31,923 bases of DNA from a virus (IMGVR_UViG_3300046787_000230:1-31923); one strand, 5' to 3'. Positions 6,809-14,919 are shown, counted from the first letter of the stretch. The notes: a model not told the origin generated them from the letters alone. Translations and numbers: made by a program.

Positions 6809-9540
6809 TGAGCTGCACCTACAAGTTCAACACCAAGGACGGAGAGCAGACCATCGTCGGCATGGCCGAGATGAAGGCTTTCCTCGTGTTGAATGGTGTC
6901 GACTCCATCATTGGCAAGGTCGACATTCAGATGAGCAATCGCACGCTTGACTTGTCTGAAGATGCCAAGGCTCAGCAAGAATACTTGCAGCAGCGCGCAG
7001 AGGCTGCAGGCTACAAGACCATCGACGAGTTTGTGGACAACGACTACAACGGCTTCGTCGAGGCTGCTGCTGATTGGCGCTACGAACACCCAGCCGACAT
7101 GATGTTGGCCAAGCGCAAGGGTGGCGCGGCCGCACCTACGCCGCCCGCAAGCAAGGCCACCAATGGGTGGCTGTTGGCGCGTGACGAGTTGGGCAACTTT
7201 CGTTTCGGCGCTGGCGCTAAGGCGTATCGCGCTGTGTCCGATGTGGCCAACGTGGTGTTGGAGAAAATCAAACTCAAGCCCATCAGTCAAGACCTATCTC
7301 GCGCACTGCGCAAGATGAAGGTGGAGATCGAGCGCGCGCAAAACCTCACCGTCGAAGTGGCTGGCAAGATGAAAGATCTGTCGGACCAAGAGCGTCAAAT
7401 GATCAGCGACGTGATCGAGGGCGAACTCAAGCGTGGCTCCAAGCCACCTAAGCACATCCTCGAGTTGGCTGCATCCATGCAGTCGATCATGTCGGAGCAG
7501 TCAGCTGAGCTTGTACGCTTGGGCATGCTGAGTGAAGACGCCGCTGGTCGATGGGATGGCAAGTACCTACCACGCTTCTATGAGTCAAAGCTCAAAGACG
7601 AAACCAAGGCGTGGATGAAAGCCGTCAAAGGATTGTTTGGCCGCAAGAAAACTATGCAGGGTATCAGCGGCTCAAGCCTCAAGGCTCGCGGCATCTTCAG
7701 AAACGTGCCCGTCGCTGACAAGCAGGATTGGATTGACCAAGGGTGGGAAGTGCGCGACGATGATTTCGATGCGCAGAACGACACTGAGATCACCATGTGG
7801 CGTGACTACACACGCGATGAGCGTGACGACATGGGCGAGATCCGTGACGCCATGTTCCGCTTCGTGATGGGCTACAACAAGAGCCAACGCGACATCGCGC
7901 TCGGTCGACTGTACGAGAACCTAGCCAATACCGTGGCTGTCAAGCGCGAGCAAGAGGGCTACGTGCAGGTGCCCAACAGTACGATCGAAGGAACCAAGGC
8001 CAAGACCTATGGCAAGTTGGCCAACAAGTGGGTGCCCGCTGAAGTGATGGACCACCTCGTGGCATTTGACTCATCCATGCAGAGCGATCTGATGAAGATC
8101 TACCTCAAGGGTTTGAGCATGTGGAAAGAGGGCAAGACAGTTCTCAATCCAGTGTCACACGCCAACAACGTGTTGTCCAACCTGACCATGGCTCACTTCG
8201 CTGGCGTCTCATATTGGGATGCTGGCAAGTACATCGGTACGATCCGTGACTTGGTCAAGGGTCACCCCATGATCGAGGAGGCCAAAGGCGTTGGCTTGTT
8301 TGGCGGCACGTTCAATCGCGCCGACTTGCTCAACGATATGCCAGACCAACTTAAGGTGTTGGCCTCGGCCAGTGAGTCCAAGGCTGCCCAAGGTGTTGAT
8401 GCTGTGTGGAATGCTCTGTCGTTTTGGCTGCGCAAACCTGCAGGAAAAGCCTACGAGGCCGAGGATTTGTTCTTTCGATACCTGATATACCGTGAGGCTC
8501 GTCAGCGCGGCCTAGGCCCTGATGATGCGGTCGACTATGCGCAGAAGTACATCTTCACCTACGACGACTTGCCAAGCGGTGCGCGTAAGCTGCGCGACTA
8601 TGCGCTGCCGTTCTTCAGCTACACCTACAAGGTGGTCCCAACCCTAGCTCAAACTGCGCTCGAGCAGCCATGGCGCTATGCTGCCCCAGCCGCTGCGCTG
8701 TACACCGTCAACGCGATGATGTACGCCATGGCCGCAAGCCTTGGTGGTGGCGAGGATGAGGATTGGTGGGAGGTTGTGCGACGTTACGTAACGGACCCTG
8801 AGTTCCGTGAGCGTGCGCGCGAGTTGGAGAAGGACCAACGCAAGAGCTTGCCACCATGGATGAAGGGTGCGAGCGCGACGTTGGGCACGCCCAAGGCGAT
8901 ACGCTTGGGCATGGATGATGTGACCAATCTGCCGTTGTTCTTGGATGTGAGCCGAGTGTTCCCCGGCGGCGACCTGCTCGACGCCCACTCCAACGCTGGC
9001 GGCATCCCTCTCCTTCAGCCCCTCACCCCAAGCAGCCCAATCCTGAACATGGTCGGCGCCATGCTGTGGAACAAAGACCCCTTCTACGGCAAAGAGATCG
9101 TTGAAAAGAACGACACCAGCGCCGAGGCCGCAGCTAAGCGTGGCAAGTGGATGTGGCAACAGTTCACCCCTGCGGTGGCCATCGGCAACTACCATTGGGA
9201 TCGTGCCCTCAACGTGATCGCAAACCAAGTTGGCGAACCAGTGCTTGGCTACACAGGCGTGGGCAAGGACGGCCTACCAGTGCAGGCTAAGTACGCTATC
9301 GCACAGACGGTGGGCATCAAGATCAGGCCAGTCGACCTCGACTTGTCTGAGAAGTTTGAGGCAGCCGATCGTCGCAAGCTGATCCAAGGTTTGGAGGCTG
9401 AGGTCAAGCGAGTTAATAGGTTAGAGAACAAGGGTGCAATCACACCTGAGAACGCAGCCAAGGAACGAGACTTGCAAAAGCTGAAGATCCAACGATTGAA
9501 AGAGGGCCTCGACATCGAGGGTAATCCGAAGGACGAATAA
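6808..9540 (+). CDS. Large phage virion-associated polyvalent protein (LPD38-like)
   Basis: A 910-residue protein whose ATG overlaps the ferritin stop (TGATG). The first 130 residues are acidic and include an Ala/Pro linker; the middle is a long helical region (about 140-330). From about residue 430 it matches the phage LPD38-type region as I recall it: 'EGKTVLNPVSHANNVLSN', then 'FFRYLIYREARQRG' near 555. A hydrophobic part follows (about 600-650, 'ALPFFSYTYKVVPTLAQ' and an Ala/Met-rich helix) that could insert in a membrane. The last 60 residues are a charged helix. Such proteins lie near the end of morphogenesis clusters, and many are thought to be internal virion proteins ejected with the DNA. 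No enzyme motif was recognised. Confidence 0.75.
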   Translation: MSCTYKFNTKDGEQTIVGMAEMKAFLVLNGVDSIIGKVDIQMSNRTLDLSEDAKAQQEYLQQRAEAAGYKTIDEFVDNDYNGFVEAAADWRYEHPADMMLAKRKGGAAAPTPPASKATNGWLLARDELGNFRFGAGAKAYRAVSDVANVVLEKIKLKPISQDLSRALRKMKVEIERAQNLTVEVAGKMKDLSDQERQMISDVIEGELKRGSKPPKHILELAASMQSIMSEQSAELVRLGMLSEDAAGRWDGKYLPRFYESKLKDETKAWMKAVKGLFGRKKTMQGISGSSLKARGIFRNVPVADKQDWIDQGWEVRDDDFDAQNDTEITMWRDYTRDERDDMGEIRDAMFRFVMGYNKSQRDIALGRLYENLANTVAVKREQEGYVQVPNSTIEGTKAKTYGKLANKWVPAEVMDHLVAFDSSMQSDLMKIYLKGLSMWKEGKTVLNPVSHANNVLSNLTMAHFAGVSYWDAGKYIGTIRDLVKGHPMIEEAKGVGLFGGTFNRADLLNDMPDQLKVLASASESKAAQGVDAVWNALSFWLRKPAGKAYEAEDLFFRYLIYREARQRGLGPDDAVDYAQKYIFTYDDLPSGARKLRDYALPFFSYTYKVVPTLAQTALEQPWRYAAPAAALYTVNAMMYAMAASLGGGEDEDWWEVVRRYVTDPEFRERARELEKDQRKSLPPWMKGASATLGTPKAIRLGMDDVTNLPLFLDVSRVFPGGDLLDAHSNAGGIPLLQPLTPSSPILNMVGAMLWNKDPFYGKEIVEKNDTSAEAAAKRGKWMWQQFTPAVAIGNYHWDRALNVIANQVGEPVLGYTGVGKDGLPVQAKYAIAQTVGIKIRPVDLDLSEKFEAADRRKLIQGLEAEVKRVNRLENKGAITPENAAKERDLQKLKIQRLKEGLDIEGNPKDE

Positions 9541-9544
9541 GAAA

Positions 9545-9568
9545 GGGAGCCGAGGCTCCCTTTTTTTT
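9545..9568 (+). terminator. Intrinsic terminator between convergent blocks
   Basis: Stem GGGAGC / GCTCCC with a CGAG loop (9545-9560) followed by eight T (9561-9568). It ends the rightward morphogenesis transcript. The T-tract includes the stop codon of the leftward gene at 9567. Read leftward, the hairpin is followed by TTTCTTA, so it may also stop the leftward transcript weakly. Confidence 0.9.
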
Positions 9569-9803
9569 ATATGTCTAGCTTGTCTGCTATCCAATCAAGT
9601 AGTCGCACTGCCCAATATTCGTAGCACAGTGTGACGACCATGCTGATGAAGAAGCAGAGCACGTGGTACAGAGGGTCTGGTGACTTGTTGACAAGCCAAT
9701 CAAACGTGGACCACATGATGCCTACACCAACAAAGAACATGACGAAGACAACGTAGAGGCCAACGCTCCACTTCGTCAGCATGAACTTTGCTTTCTTGCT
9801 CAT
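9567..9803 (-). CDS. Small membrane protein with two transmembrane segments
   Basis: A 78-residue protein with a basic start (MSKKAKFMLTK), a hydrophobic segment at about 12-34, a short loop and a second segment at about 46-65, then an acidic tail. It is the last gene of the leftward block, and its ATG overlaps the stop of the pyrophosphohydrolase gene (ATGA). Size and topology would fit a holin or a small inner-membrane effector, but no endolysin lies beside it and no family was recognised. Confidence 0.7.
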   Translation of the reverse strand: MSKKAKFMLTKWSVGLYVVFVMFFVGVGIMWSTFDWLVNKSPDPLYHVLCFFISMVVTLCYEYWAVRLLDWIADKLDI

Positions 9804-10249
9804 ACGAAGTCCGACAAGTCAGGTGCTGTCCAACCTTCAGGCTTGCCGATCTTGCCACCCTCAAGGATGATCGGCTCACCGTCGACGAGCTTCGCTTCAT
9901 TGGAGTCCAACACAGCTTGGTCGGCCATGGGCTTATTGAAGCCGAGCAGGTGGGCCACGCCGTTGCCTGTCACCTCACGATCACACAATGCGTCGAGCGC
10001 ATTCACGCGATCACCTTCGCCAACTGTTGCAATGTCTGCACCAGTCTTCAGCGCCTTGGACACTCGCTTCAAACCACGAATGGCTTCTTGCAGCATTGTC
10101 CAATTGCCATCGTCGCCAAGCATCAAGCACTCGAGGAACTCGACCTGCTCTTCGATGTCGCATCCGATTTGCAGTGATGCAGTTTCTACGGACGGGACTT
10201 TGCCGCATGCCGTCAACCAATCCGCTGTGCGGTAAAAATTATTTTCCAT
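9800..10249 (-). CDS. All-alpha NTP pyrophosphohydrolase (MazG/PRA-PH-like)
   Basis: A 149-residue protein with the metal-binding pattern of the all-alpha NTP pyrophosphatase superfamily: acidic residues E33, E34 and E37 in 'CDIEEQVEFLE' and D86/D90 in 'NALDALCDREVTGNG'. The C-terminal part 'LVDGEPIILEGGKIGKPEGW' is typical of phage members as I recall them. The family hydrolyses nucleoside triphosphates or related nucleotides to the monophosphate and pyrophosphate. In a phage it could clean up dNTP pools or remove an alarmone or a signal nucleotide. The substrate cannot be read from the sequence. The stop overlaps the next ATG. Confidence 0.75.
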   Translation of the reverse strand: MENNFYRTADWLTACGKVPSVETASLQIGCDIEEQVEFLECLMLGDDGNWTMLQEAIRGLKRVSKALKTGADIATVGEGDRVNALDALCDREVTGNGVAHLLGFNKPMADQAVLDSNEAKLVDGEPIILEGGKIGKPEGWTAPDLSDFV

Positions 10250-10427
10250 TGTTCATCTCTCCTTGTTCATTAACCATTTGACCCATTGCTGATGCGGTGA
10301 TGTTGACCATTGTCACGGCCATGTTGTGGGCGCCGCTAGTTGGATCTCCACCACCCTCACCAAACTCTATTGCGACGGCGACCGTGCCGTCCTCTTGATC
10401 TTCAAGCGTCACTATTGCTTTGCTCAT
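10239..10427 (-). CDS. Small hypothetical phage protein (62 aa)
   Basis: Starts MSKAIVTLEDQEDGTVAVAI at 10427 with AGAGGA as ribosome site; longer readings upstream are rich in Cys and unlikely. The first 25 residues look like a small beta sheet (VTLEDQEDGTVAVAIEFGEG) and the rest is a helix rich in Met and Asn. It overlaps both the gene before it and the pyrophosphohydrolase gene after it. Function not recognised. Confidence 0.6.
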   Translation of the reverse strand: MSKAIVTLEDQEDGTVAVAIEFGEGGGDPTSGAHNMAVTMVNITASAMGQMVNEQGEMNNGK

Positions 10428-10725
10428 TTGAATCATCCTCTGTTTTGTTTTTACGCTGCCACTTAGGCAACACTGGGTACATCTTGCCATCATGATCGAT
10501 GAGCATTGGCTCTTCCAACTCATCGCGACGCACGACCTTGCAGTCGTGAATCAAGTCAGGCTCCATGCCCTCGTCGGCGCCCAACTCAAGGCGCAACTCT
10601 TCCAACCACCAATGCGGCGCAGCAATGATTGGAAGCGGCGTCTCACACCACTTGTCTGGATCGATCTGTTCTTTCAAGATCTGTAGGGCAGCACCTACGT
10701 TGAACACTGCGTGTGCGTTACTCAT
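10402..10725 (-). CDS. Hypothetical phage protein (107 aa)
   Basis: The chosen start MSNAHAVFNVGAALQILKEQ (10725) overlaps the stop of the Tad2-like gene as ATGA and has GGTGG upstream. The protein is mostly acidic, with 'PHWWLEELRLELGADEGMEPDL' in the middle and a charged tail (KTEDDSNEQSNSDA). The tail overlaps the start of the next gene by 26 bases. No domain recognised. Confidence 0.65.
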   Translation of the reverse strand: MSNAHAVFNVGAALQILKEQIDPDKWCETPLPIIAAPHWWLEELRLELGADEGMEPDLIHDCKVVRRDELEEPMLIDHDGKMYPVLPKWQRKNKTEDDSNEQSNSDA

Positions 10726-11231
10726 TCGATGACCACCCAATCTTCGCTGAGCATGTCGCTTTGTGAAGCGAGCCAGCCCATCAAGATCTCACCAGTGGCA
10801 ACCTTCATGGTGATGCATGGCAGCACAGTAGCAGCACCGCCCAAAGAGTCAGCATACTCACGATTGTTTTGTGACCAAAAGCCAGAAGAAGAAACTTCAC
10901 GAGTCTCACCGCAGCTAAGTGACAGCCACATGTCCTTGCCGTTCCAACCAACGCGAGCGATGCGCTTGCCATCCTTCAAAGCCTCGAGCGCCAAACCAAA
11001 CGACAGGTTGTCTGATTGACGATAAGCTTTTTCGAACTGCTCTTTCGGTGACCAACTAACGTAGCCCTCGAACTTGTCTGTGTTGGGTTTGCCGCCGTCA
11101 AGGTATTCGACAAGGTAGCCCTCGTCCATTCCGTCCTCATCTTCTGGCAATGTCCAACCACGGAAGTCGTTGTACTTCTGGCGGTTCATTGGCTCAGCGT
11201 TGATGATCTTTGTGCCGATATAGCGTTGCAT
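10722..11231 (-). CDS. DUF2829 / Tad2-like protein (candidate Thoeris inhibitor) with an N-terminal extension
   Basis: A 169-residue two-domain protein. Residues about 77-169 match DUF2829 as I know it: 'LSFGLALEALKDGKRIARVGW' at the start, WNGKDMWLSL, 'LPCITMKVATGEILMGWLAS' and the end QSDMLSEDWVVIE. DUF2829 is the fold of Tad2, a phage protein that binds and removes the gcADPR signal of the Thoeris defence system. Residues 1-72 ('MQRYIGTKIINAEPMNRQKY', FRGW, EGYVSWSPKEQFEKAYR) form a separate phage domain of unknown role. GGAGAACGAAG precedes the ATG, and the stop overlaps the next gene. Family membership is fairly sure; activity against Thoeris is inferred. Confidence 0.8.
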   Translation of the reverse strand: MQRYIGTKIINAEPMNRQKYNDFRGWTLPEDEDGMDEGYLVEYLDGGKPNTDKFEGYVSWSPKEQFEKAYRQSDNLSFGLALEALKDGKRIARVGWNGKDMWLSLSCGETREVSSSGFWSQNNREYADSLGGAATVLPCITMKVATGEILMGWLASQSDMLSEDWVVIE

Positions 11232-11255
11232 CTTCGTTCTCCAGTTGGTTAAAAA

Positions 11256-11489
11256 TTACTTGCCGTCACGCTCGTAGATCATGCCGCGAATGTAGTTGCA
11301 TGCGTCTAAGAGTTCTTCGTAAAGGTCTTGCATCATATCACGTCCGTTATGTGCTTGAAGCGGCGTGCCGTAGCGTTGTTGGCCAAGCAGCTTGCGGGCA
11401 AGCATGTCCTGCATGACTAGGTCTTGGATCGCTGGCTTGTTGTTTGGCGTCGGTGGAACTTGATCACCTTCGCGTTGTAATTTTTCCAT
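11256..11489 (-). CDS. Small conserved phage protein (77 aa)
   Basis: A helical protein with the phage pattern RKLLGQQRYGTPLQAHNGRD followed by 'LYEELLDACNYIRGMIYERD'. I recall similar small proteins next to replication genes in many phages. The pairing of E and D residues on the last helices recalls MazG-like folds, but it is too short to assign. CGGAGAAAA precedes the ATG. Confidence 0.65.
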   Translation of the reverse strand: MEKLQREGDQVPPTPNNKPAIQDLVMQDMLARKLLGQQRYGTPLQAHNGRDMMQDLYEELLDACNYIRGMIYERDGK

Positions 11490-11504
11490 TTGTTTTCTCC
11501 GTGG

Positions 11505-11705
11505 TTAAAAAGGTATCTCATCCCAATCCCATGAGTCGCAGCCAACTTGCTGCACCTCTGGTGGAGGGGTTGCGTTGAACTGCGTGCACTCACCCTGCTG
11601 AAAATTTAAGCAGTCGTTGCACGACTTTCTCTTGATCACTTCTTGCCAATACTCCATCTCTCGACGAGCAATGTTGATCTTGACTTGTATCTCTGCTGGT
11701 TTCAT
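11505..11705 (-). CDS. Small Cys-rich phage protein, probable zinc binding
   Basis: The 66-residue reading starts at 11705 (MKPAEIQVKINIARREMEYW), where its ATG overlaps the helicase stop as ATGA. A helix is followed by CNDCLNFQQGEC and then VGCDSWDWDEIPF. These four cysteines (C-x2-C-x6-C ... C) are spaced like a zinc site. Similar short proteins ending in W-x-x-D-x-IPF occur in other phages. Coupled to the helicase, it may be an accessory DNA-binding factor; that is inference. Confidence 0.65.
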   Translation of the reverse strand: MKPAEIQVKINIARREMEYWQEVIKRKSCNDCLNFQQGECTQFNATPPPEVQQVGCDSWDWDEIPF

Positions 11706-13309
11706 TGTGGTGTCCAATCGTAGGAAAGAATTGATGGGTACTTCTCTTTGCTCACAGTCAGTGCTGTGGGCTTGCGCAGAATTGCCTCGCTGTAGTTGAG
11801 CCATTCAATGGCGTCACCTGTGCTTGGCGGGATCGCGTCGATGGTTGCGCGCTGACGCCACCACGACTCAGCCTTCTTGCGAGGGAAGCCTTGGTGGGAT
11901 AGGCACACCCACTCGCTGGCCACTCGCATGACGCCGCTGTAATACTCGACGCGCAAGCTGTCTGGCTTGTCCTCTTTTTGATGCAGCTTGTAGGCGACGC
12001 GGTCCACAGGCACGACCTTAAACATGGTCTCCTTCTGTGTGCTGAGCACGGCCGCTGCGCTGGCCTCGGTCCCATGGGTGATGCGCTCTGGTGGAGGGAA
12101 GATGTGGCCACACTCCAAGCATTCGGGCGCGCTGGCTGGGCTTGGGTTGCCGCAGTTGGGGCAGATCTTGGTGGGCGCCACGCCTTTCTTACCACCGCTG
12201 GGTACTCGCCCCTTGATCTCATCGACTGGGCCAAGGGTGGCGATGGTGTCTGTGAAGTCAGCGATCAGGGCGTCGGTCTTTCCGTCAGCTGTGCGCAAGG
12301 CACGACCCAAGATCTGGACGTAGAGCACGGGCGATTTGGTGGCGCGCAGCAGGACCAAGAAGTCAATGTCTCGCACGTTGAAACCAGTTGTCAAAACTGA
12401 CACATTCACCAAGCAGCGAAGCTCGCCGCGACGATATGCCGCTATGGCCCCATCACGCTGCGCAGAAGGCGTGTCTCCTGTCACCACTGCCGTTGGTATT
12501 CCGCGATCAATTAAGGCCGCGCAAACGTGCTCTGCGTGGGCCACGTTGACTGCAAAGACCAACCACTTCTTACGCGGCGCACCCATGACCACGATCTCGT
12601 CGGCCGCTGCCTGCACCAACTCGTCTTTGTCGGTGAGCTTGGCCAAGTCTTGGAGGTTGTAGTCGCCCGCCACGGTGCGCGCTTCGCTTACATCGATGTG
12701 GGTCTTGGTCTCCATGGTGGTGAGCGGCGACAAGAAGCCAAGGTCCAACAGCTCGCGTATGGTCACGCGAGTGCAGACGTTGGTGAACAGCGGGTCTTCG
12801 CCGCAGGTGAGCCATGCGCCGTTGCCACGGAATGGCGTACCAGTAAGGCCCACCACGCGGGCAGGGCTGCCGTACTTGCGTAGGTCATTGATGAGGCCAC
12901 GCCACATGCCCGTGTCTTTGGGGTTGATGCCATGGCACTCGTCTGCCAAGATGAGGTCGATACGACCCATCACGTGGGCCTGCTTGTAGATCGATCCGAT
13001 CGTGGCGTAGGTCAAGTCGTAGCCAAGCTGCTTGCTTTTCACGGCCGCAGAGTAAACCCCAGCGCGCGCCTCTGGCCACACCGAGTACAGCTCCTCCACG
13101 TTTTGAACGAGCAGCTCTTTGCTTGGCACGATCACCAAGATGCGCGTGCCCGCGTACTCGGTCATGGCGCGCTGCGCGATCATGGCAATCATCATCGACT
13201 TGCCCGCACCTACGCAGGCTTCGACAATCGGGTTGCCCTCTGGGTGCTTGTGAAAGAACGACCACAGATCCTCGACCACCCGTGATTGGTATGGGCGTGG
13301 GATCAACAT
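11702..13309 (-). CDS. SF2 DEAD/DEAH-type helicase with C-terminal zinc ribbon
   Basis: A 535-residue ATP-dependent helicase. Motif I is ACVGAGKS (31-38), motif II DECH (123-126), motif III-like TGTPFR (156-161) and motif VI QILGRALR (332-339). A C4 zinc ribbon follows (C383, C386, C397, C400, 'CPNCGNPSPASAPECLEC') and then a 130-residue tail. The layout is that of phage SF2 helicases used in replication or recombination. TAATG joins it to the nuclease gene upstream, so the two are probably made together. The Cys in DECH is a normal variant. Confidence 0.9.
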   Translation of the reverse strand: MLIPRPYQSRVVEDLWSFFHKHPEGNPIVEACVGAGKSMMIAMIAQRAMTEYAGTRILVIVPSKELLVQNVEELYSVWPEARAGVYSAAVKSKQLGYDLTYATIGSIYKQAHVMGRIDLILADECHGINPKDTGMWRGLINDLRKYGSPARVVGLTGTPFRGNGAWLTCGEDPLFTNVCTRVTIRELLDLGFLSPLTTMETKTHIDVSEARTVAGDYNLQDLAKLTDKDELVQAAADEIVVMGAPRKKWLVFAVNVAHAEHVCAALIDRGIPTAVVTGDTPSAQRDGAIAAYRRGELRCLVNVSVLTTGFNVRDIDFLVLLRATKSPVLYVQILGRALRTADGKTDALIADFTDTIATLGPVDEIKGRVPSGGKKGVAPTKICPNCGNPSPASAPECLECGHIFPPPERITHGTEASAAAVLSTQKETMFKVVPVDRVAYKLHQKEDKPDSLRVEYYSGVMRVASEWVCLSHQGFPRKKAESWWRQRATIDAIPPSTGDAIEWLNYSEAILRKPTALTVSKEKYPSILSYDWTPQ

Positions 13310-14364
13310 TACTTCACCACCGTTGCGCTCACGCCTTGGGCCTGTAGGTCAAGCTTCAACTTGGCCACGTCGCCAAGCAGCAGCTTGTTTTCCAAGTCGC
13401 GGATCTCTTGCGAGTCGAGCGAGGTTAGGCGCTCGCCGTTGGCAAAGGTTTGGCCAGTGGCCTTGGTTGTATATACAACGTCACCATCCACAAAGTCTGT
13501 CATGGTGGCGAAGTTGTCCAACAAGATTGGGATGTAGCGATGGTTGGTGCAGCCCTCACGTTGGACCTCGAGCGTGAGATCAAACTTGTGGTGCGCGCAT
13601 GACCAACGTGCATCACCATCAGGCTCAGCGGTTGAGTGTGCACACGTGCGACAGTTGACGGCAGGCGCCATCTCGCCATGGCAGTGCGAGTGGAAGTCGC
13701 ACATCTTGCAGGTGAACCAACTTGGATCTGTGCTGCACTTGAGTGGTGGCTCGTTCGAGAACACAACGCGCTCAGCCCTAGCCTTCAGCTTGGCGAACTC
13801 GTTCACATCGAAGTCGACGCGCTCGCTGTACAGCTCGTCGGTGTTCTTGTTGACGGCCAAGTAGAACGCACGCTCCAAGCCAGTGAGGCCCATGTAGATT
13901 TGCATCTGTGCGTAGTGCTCTGGCTTTGCGCCTTGGACTTTTTTCTTTACCAACTCGGTAAAGCTTTTGTCGCCATGTGTTTTGTATTCGAGCACGTGCC
14001 AAGTCTTAGGCGCCTCTGGGAAACCTACGCCTGCGCCGTCCATGCTGCCACCGAAGTGGTTGCCCAAAGCCTGCACACGCCATTGGCTGCCATCTGGCGT
14101 GACGTCGTGGACCTCGATACCAATGCGTCGTAGGTTCGCAGTGAAGCGAGCCTCGGCCATTTGGCCAGTCTCGAATAGGCGCAGCATGCGTCCACTAAAT
14201 TTCTTGGCGTCTACCCATCGAAAGGTCAGCCACAGTTGGCGCTCGCATGGGCGACCAATCAAGCTGGCGCCCAAGTGCGGACGATTGCCTGAGTCGGCAT
14301 CGTCTTCGTAGGCTTTGTAAATCTTAGCGACCGTGGTGTGGTTTGGTTCGGGCAATGCTGCCAT
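13309..14364 (-). CDS. PD-(D/E)XK nuclease with probable 4Fe-4S cluster (Cas4/AddB-like)
   Basis: A 351-residue nuclease. The catalytic set is GGSMDG (D109) and HVLEYKTHG (E126, K128), typical of RecB-family PD-(D/E)XK enzymes. C40 lies before the core, and C219, C222 and C228 after it (C-x2-C-x5-C). This is the order of Fe-S ligands in AddB and Cas4. Further cysteines at 238-241 may bind a second metal. The start at 14364 (MAALPEPN) has GGAG upstream; the longer reading to 14418 would run into the structured element. It is coupled to the helicase by TAATG and likely resects or processes DNA ends in phage recombination. Confidence 0.85.
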   Translation of the reverse strand: MAALPEPNHTTVAKIYKAYEDDADSGNRPHLGASLIGRPCERQLWLTFRWVDAKKFSGRMLRLFETGQMAEARFTANLRRIGIEVHDVTPDGSQWRVQALGNHFGGSMDGAGVGFPEAPKTWHVLEYKTHGDKSFTELVKKKVQGAKPEHYAQMQIYMGLTGLERAFYLAVNKNTDELYSERVDFDVNEFAKLKARAERVVFSNEPPLKCSTDPSWFTCKMCDFHSHCHGEMAPAVNCRTCAHSTAEPDGDARWSCAHHKFDLTLEVQREGCTNHRYIPILLDNFATMTDFVDGDVVYTTKATGQTFANGERLTSLDSQEIRDLENKLLLGDVAKLKLDLQAQGVSATVVK

Positions 14365-14380
14365 GCTGTTCTCCGTGTGT

Positions 14381-14495
14381 TGCAAAGGTGAGGGTGACAG
14401 GGTTTGTATTACCTGCATGCCGAGCTACTCGCGTATAGCTTTATCGGCGCCAGCCCTCTGGTGCGTATAACTTTCGCCACACCCTCACCTTTGCA
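14381..14495. other. Structured element: 16-bp inverted repeat enclosing two hairpins
   Basis: TGCAAAGGTGAGGGTG (14381-14396) is repeated perfectly in inverse at 14480-14495. Inside are a stem GCCGA...TCGGC with inner GCTA/TAGC (about 14418-14447) and GCGCCAG/CTGGTGC with one wobble (about 14447-14465). An imperfect direct repeat GCGTATA(G/A)CTTT occurs at 14431-14442 and 14463-14474 (11 of 12 bases). No gene crosses it in a credible frame. In leftward RNA its 3' strand ends about 10 bases before the ribosome site of the nuclease gene. It does not match a tRNA or a riboswitch that I know. Confidence 0.7.
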
Positions 14496-14513
14496 GGCTC
14501 CCCGAAGGGAGCC
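14496..14513 (-). terminator. Stable hairpin after the 70-aa gene; terminator-like but without a T-tract
   Basis: On the leftward RNA, GGCTCCC-TTCG-GGGAGCC forms a seven-pair stem with a UUCG tetraloop, just after the stop at 14519. No U-run follows; the outer arm of the larger inverted repeat starts directly. It may protect mRNA ends or mark a processing or attenuation site. Confidence 0.55.
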
Positions 14514-14518
14514 ACCGA

Positions 14519-14731
14519 TTACTCGGCCGTCTGAGTTGTTGACACTTCAGCGCCAGCGACTTCGATCTTTACACCGTCTTGCATTGCTGCGACGAGTGTC
14601 TTTTGGTTTGCCACTTCAACTTGGAACAAGCCTTCAGCGACGTGGCGCAGTGCCGCGTTCTTGGTGCTTGCTTCGACGAGGTGAAAGCCATTGCCAATGG
14701 TTGATTGGACTGAGTAGATACGAGTTGTCAT
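14519..14731 (-). CDS. Small conserved phage protein (70 aa)
   Basis: Sequence MTTRIYSVQSTIGNGFHLVE, then ASTKNAALRHVAEGLFQVEVA. This beta-helix-beta pattern is found in small phage proteins whose function is not known to me. AAGGAAA precedes the ATG, and the gene starts inside the stop of the 63-aa gene. A strong hairpin follows its stop. Confidence 0.65.
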   Translation of the reverse strand: MTTRIYSVQSTIGNGFHLVEASTKNAALRHVAEGLFQVEVANQKTLVAAMQDGVKIEVAGAEVSTTQTAE

Positions 14732-14919
14732 TCTGTTTTTCCTTCGGGTTGTTGAGAGAGTTGGAGAGATTTGATTTGCATCAGTTGGAACTGGTACTGC
14801 GCTTCAATCTCTTGGTAGACGCCGTCGCTTTGTTCACGAGGCATCTTGTTCAAAGCAGCCAACACTAGCTCGACGCCAGCGGGGACCATCTTGATATTGA
14901 TGATTGGTGGCTTGCTCAT
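14728..14919 (-). CDS. Small hypothetical phage protein (63 aa)
   Basis: Starts MSKPPIINIKMVPAGVELVL and ends with a Gln-rich helix. Both ends overlap neighbours (TAAATG with the gene before, ATGA with the gene after), and no clear ribosome site is present, so translation is probably coupled. Function not recognised. Confidence 0.6.
   Translation of the reverse strand: MSKPPIINIKMVPAGVELVLAALNKMPREQSDGVYQEIEAQYQFQLMQIKSLQLSQQPEGKTE

Noticed and set aside
9567-9803. Holin call for the two-segment membrane protein
   Set aside because: There is no neighbouring endolysin or spanin, and three other small membrane proteins are equally plausible.
11978-12400. Rightward reading frame opposite the helicase gene
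   Set aside because: The helicase motifs lie on the other strand; this is antisense to a clear gene and has no ribosome site.
14381-14495. A tRNA or tRNA-like gene in the structured element
   Set aside because: The outer stem is 16 pairs, and neither a T-loop nor an anticodon arm of the right form could be found on either strand.
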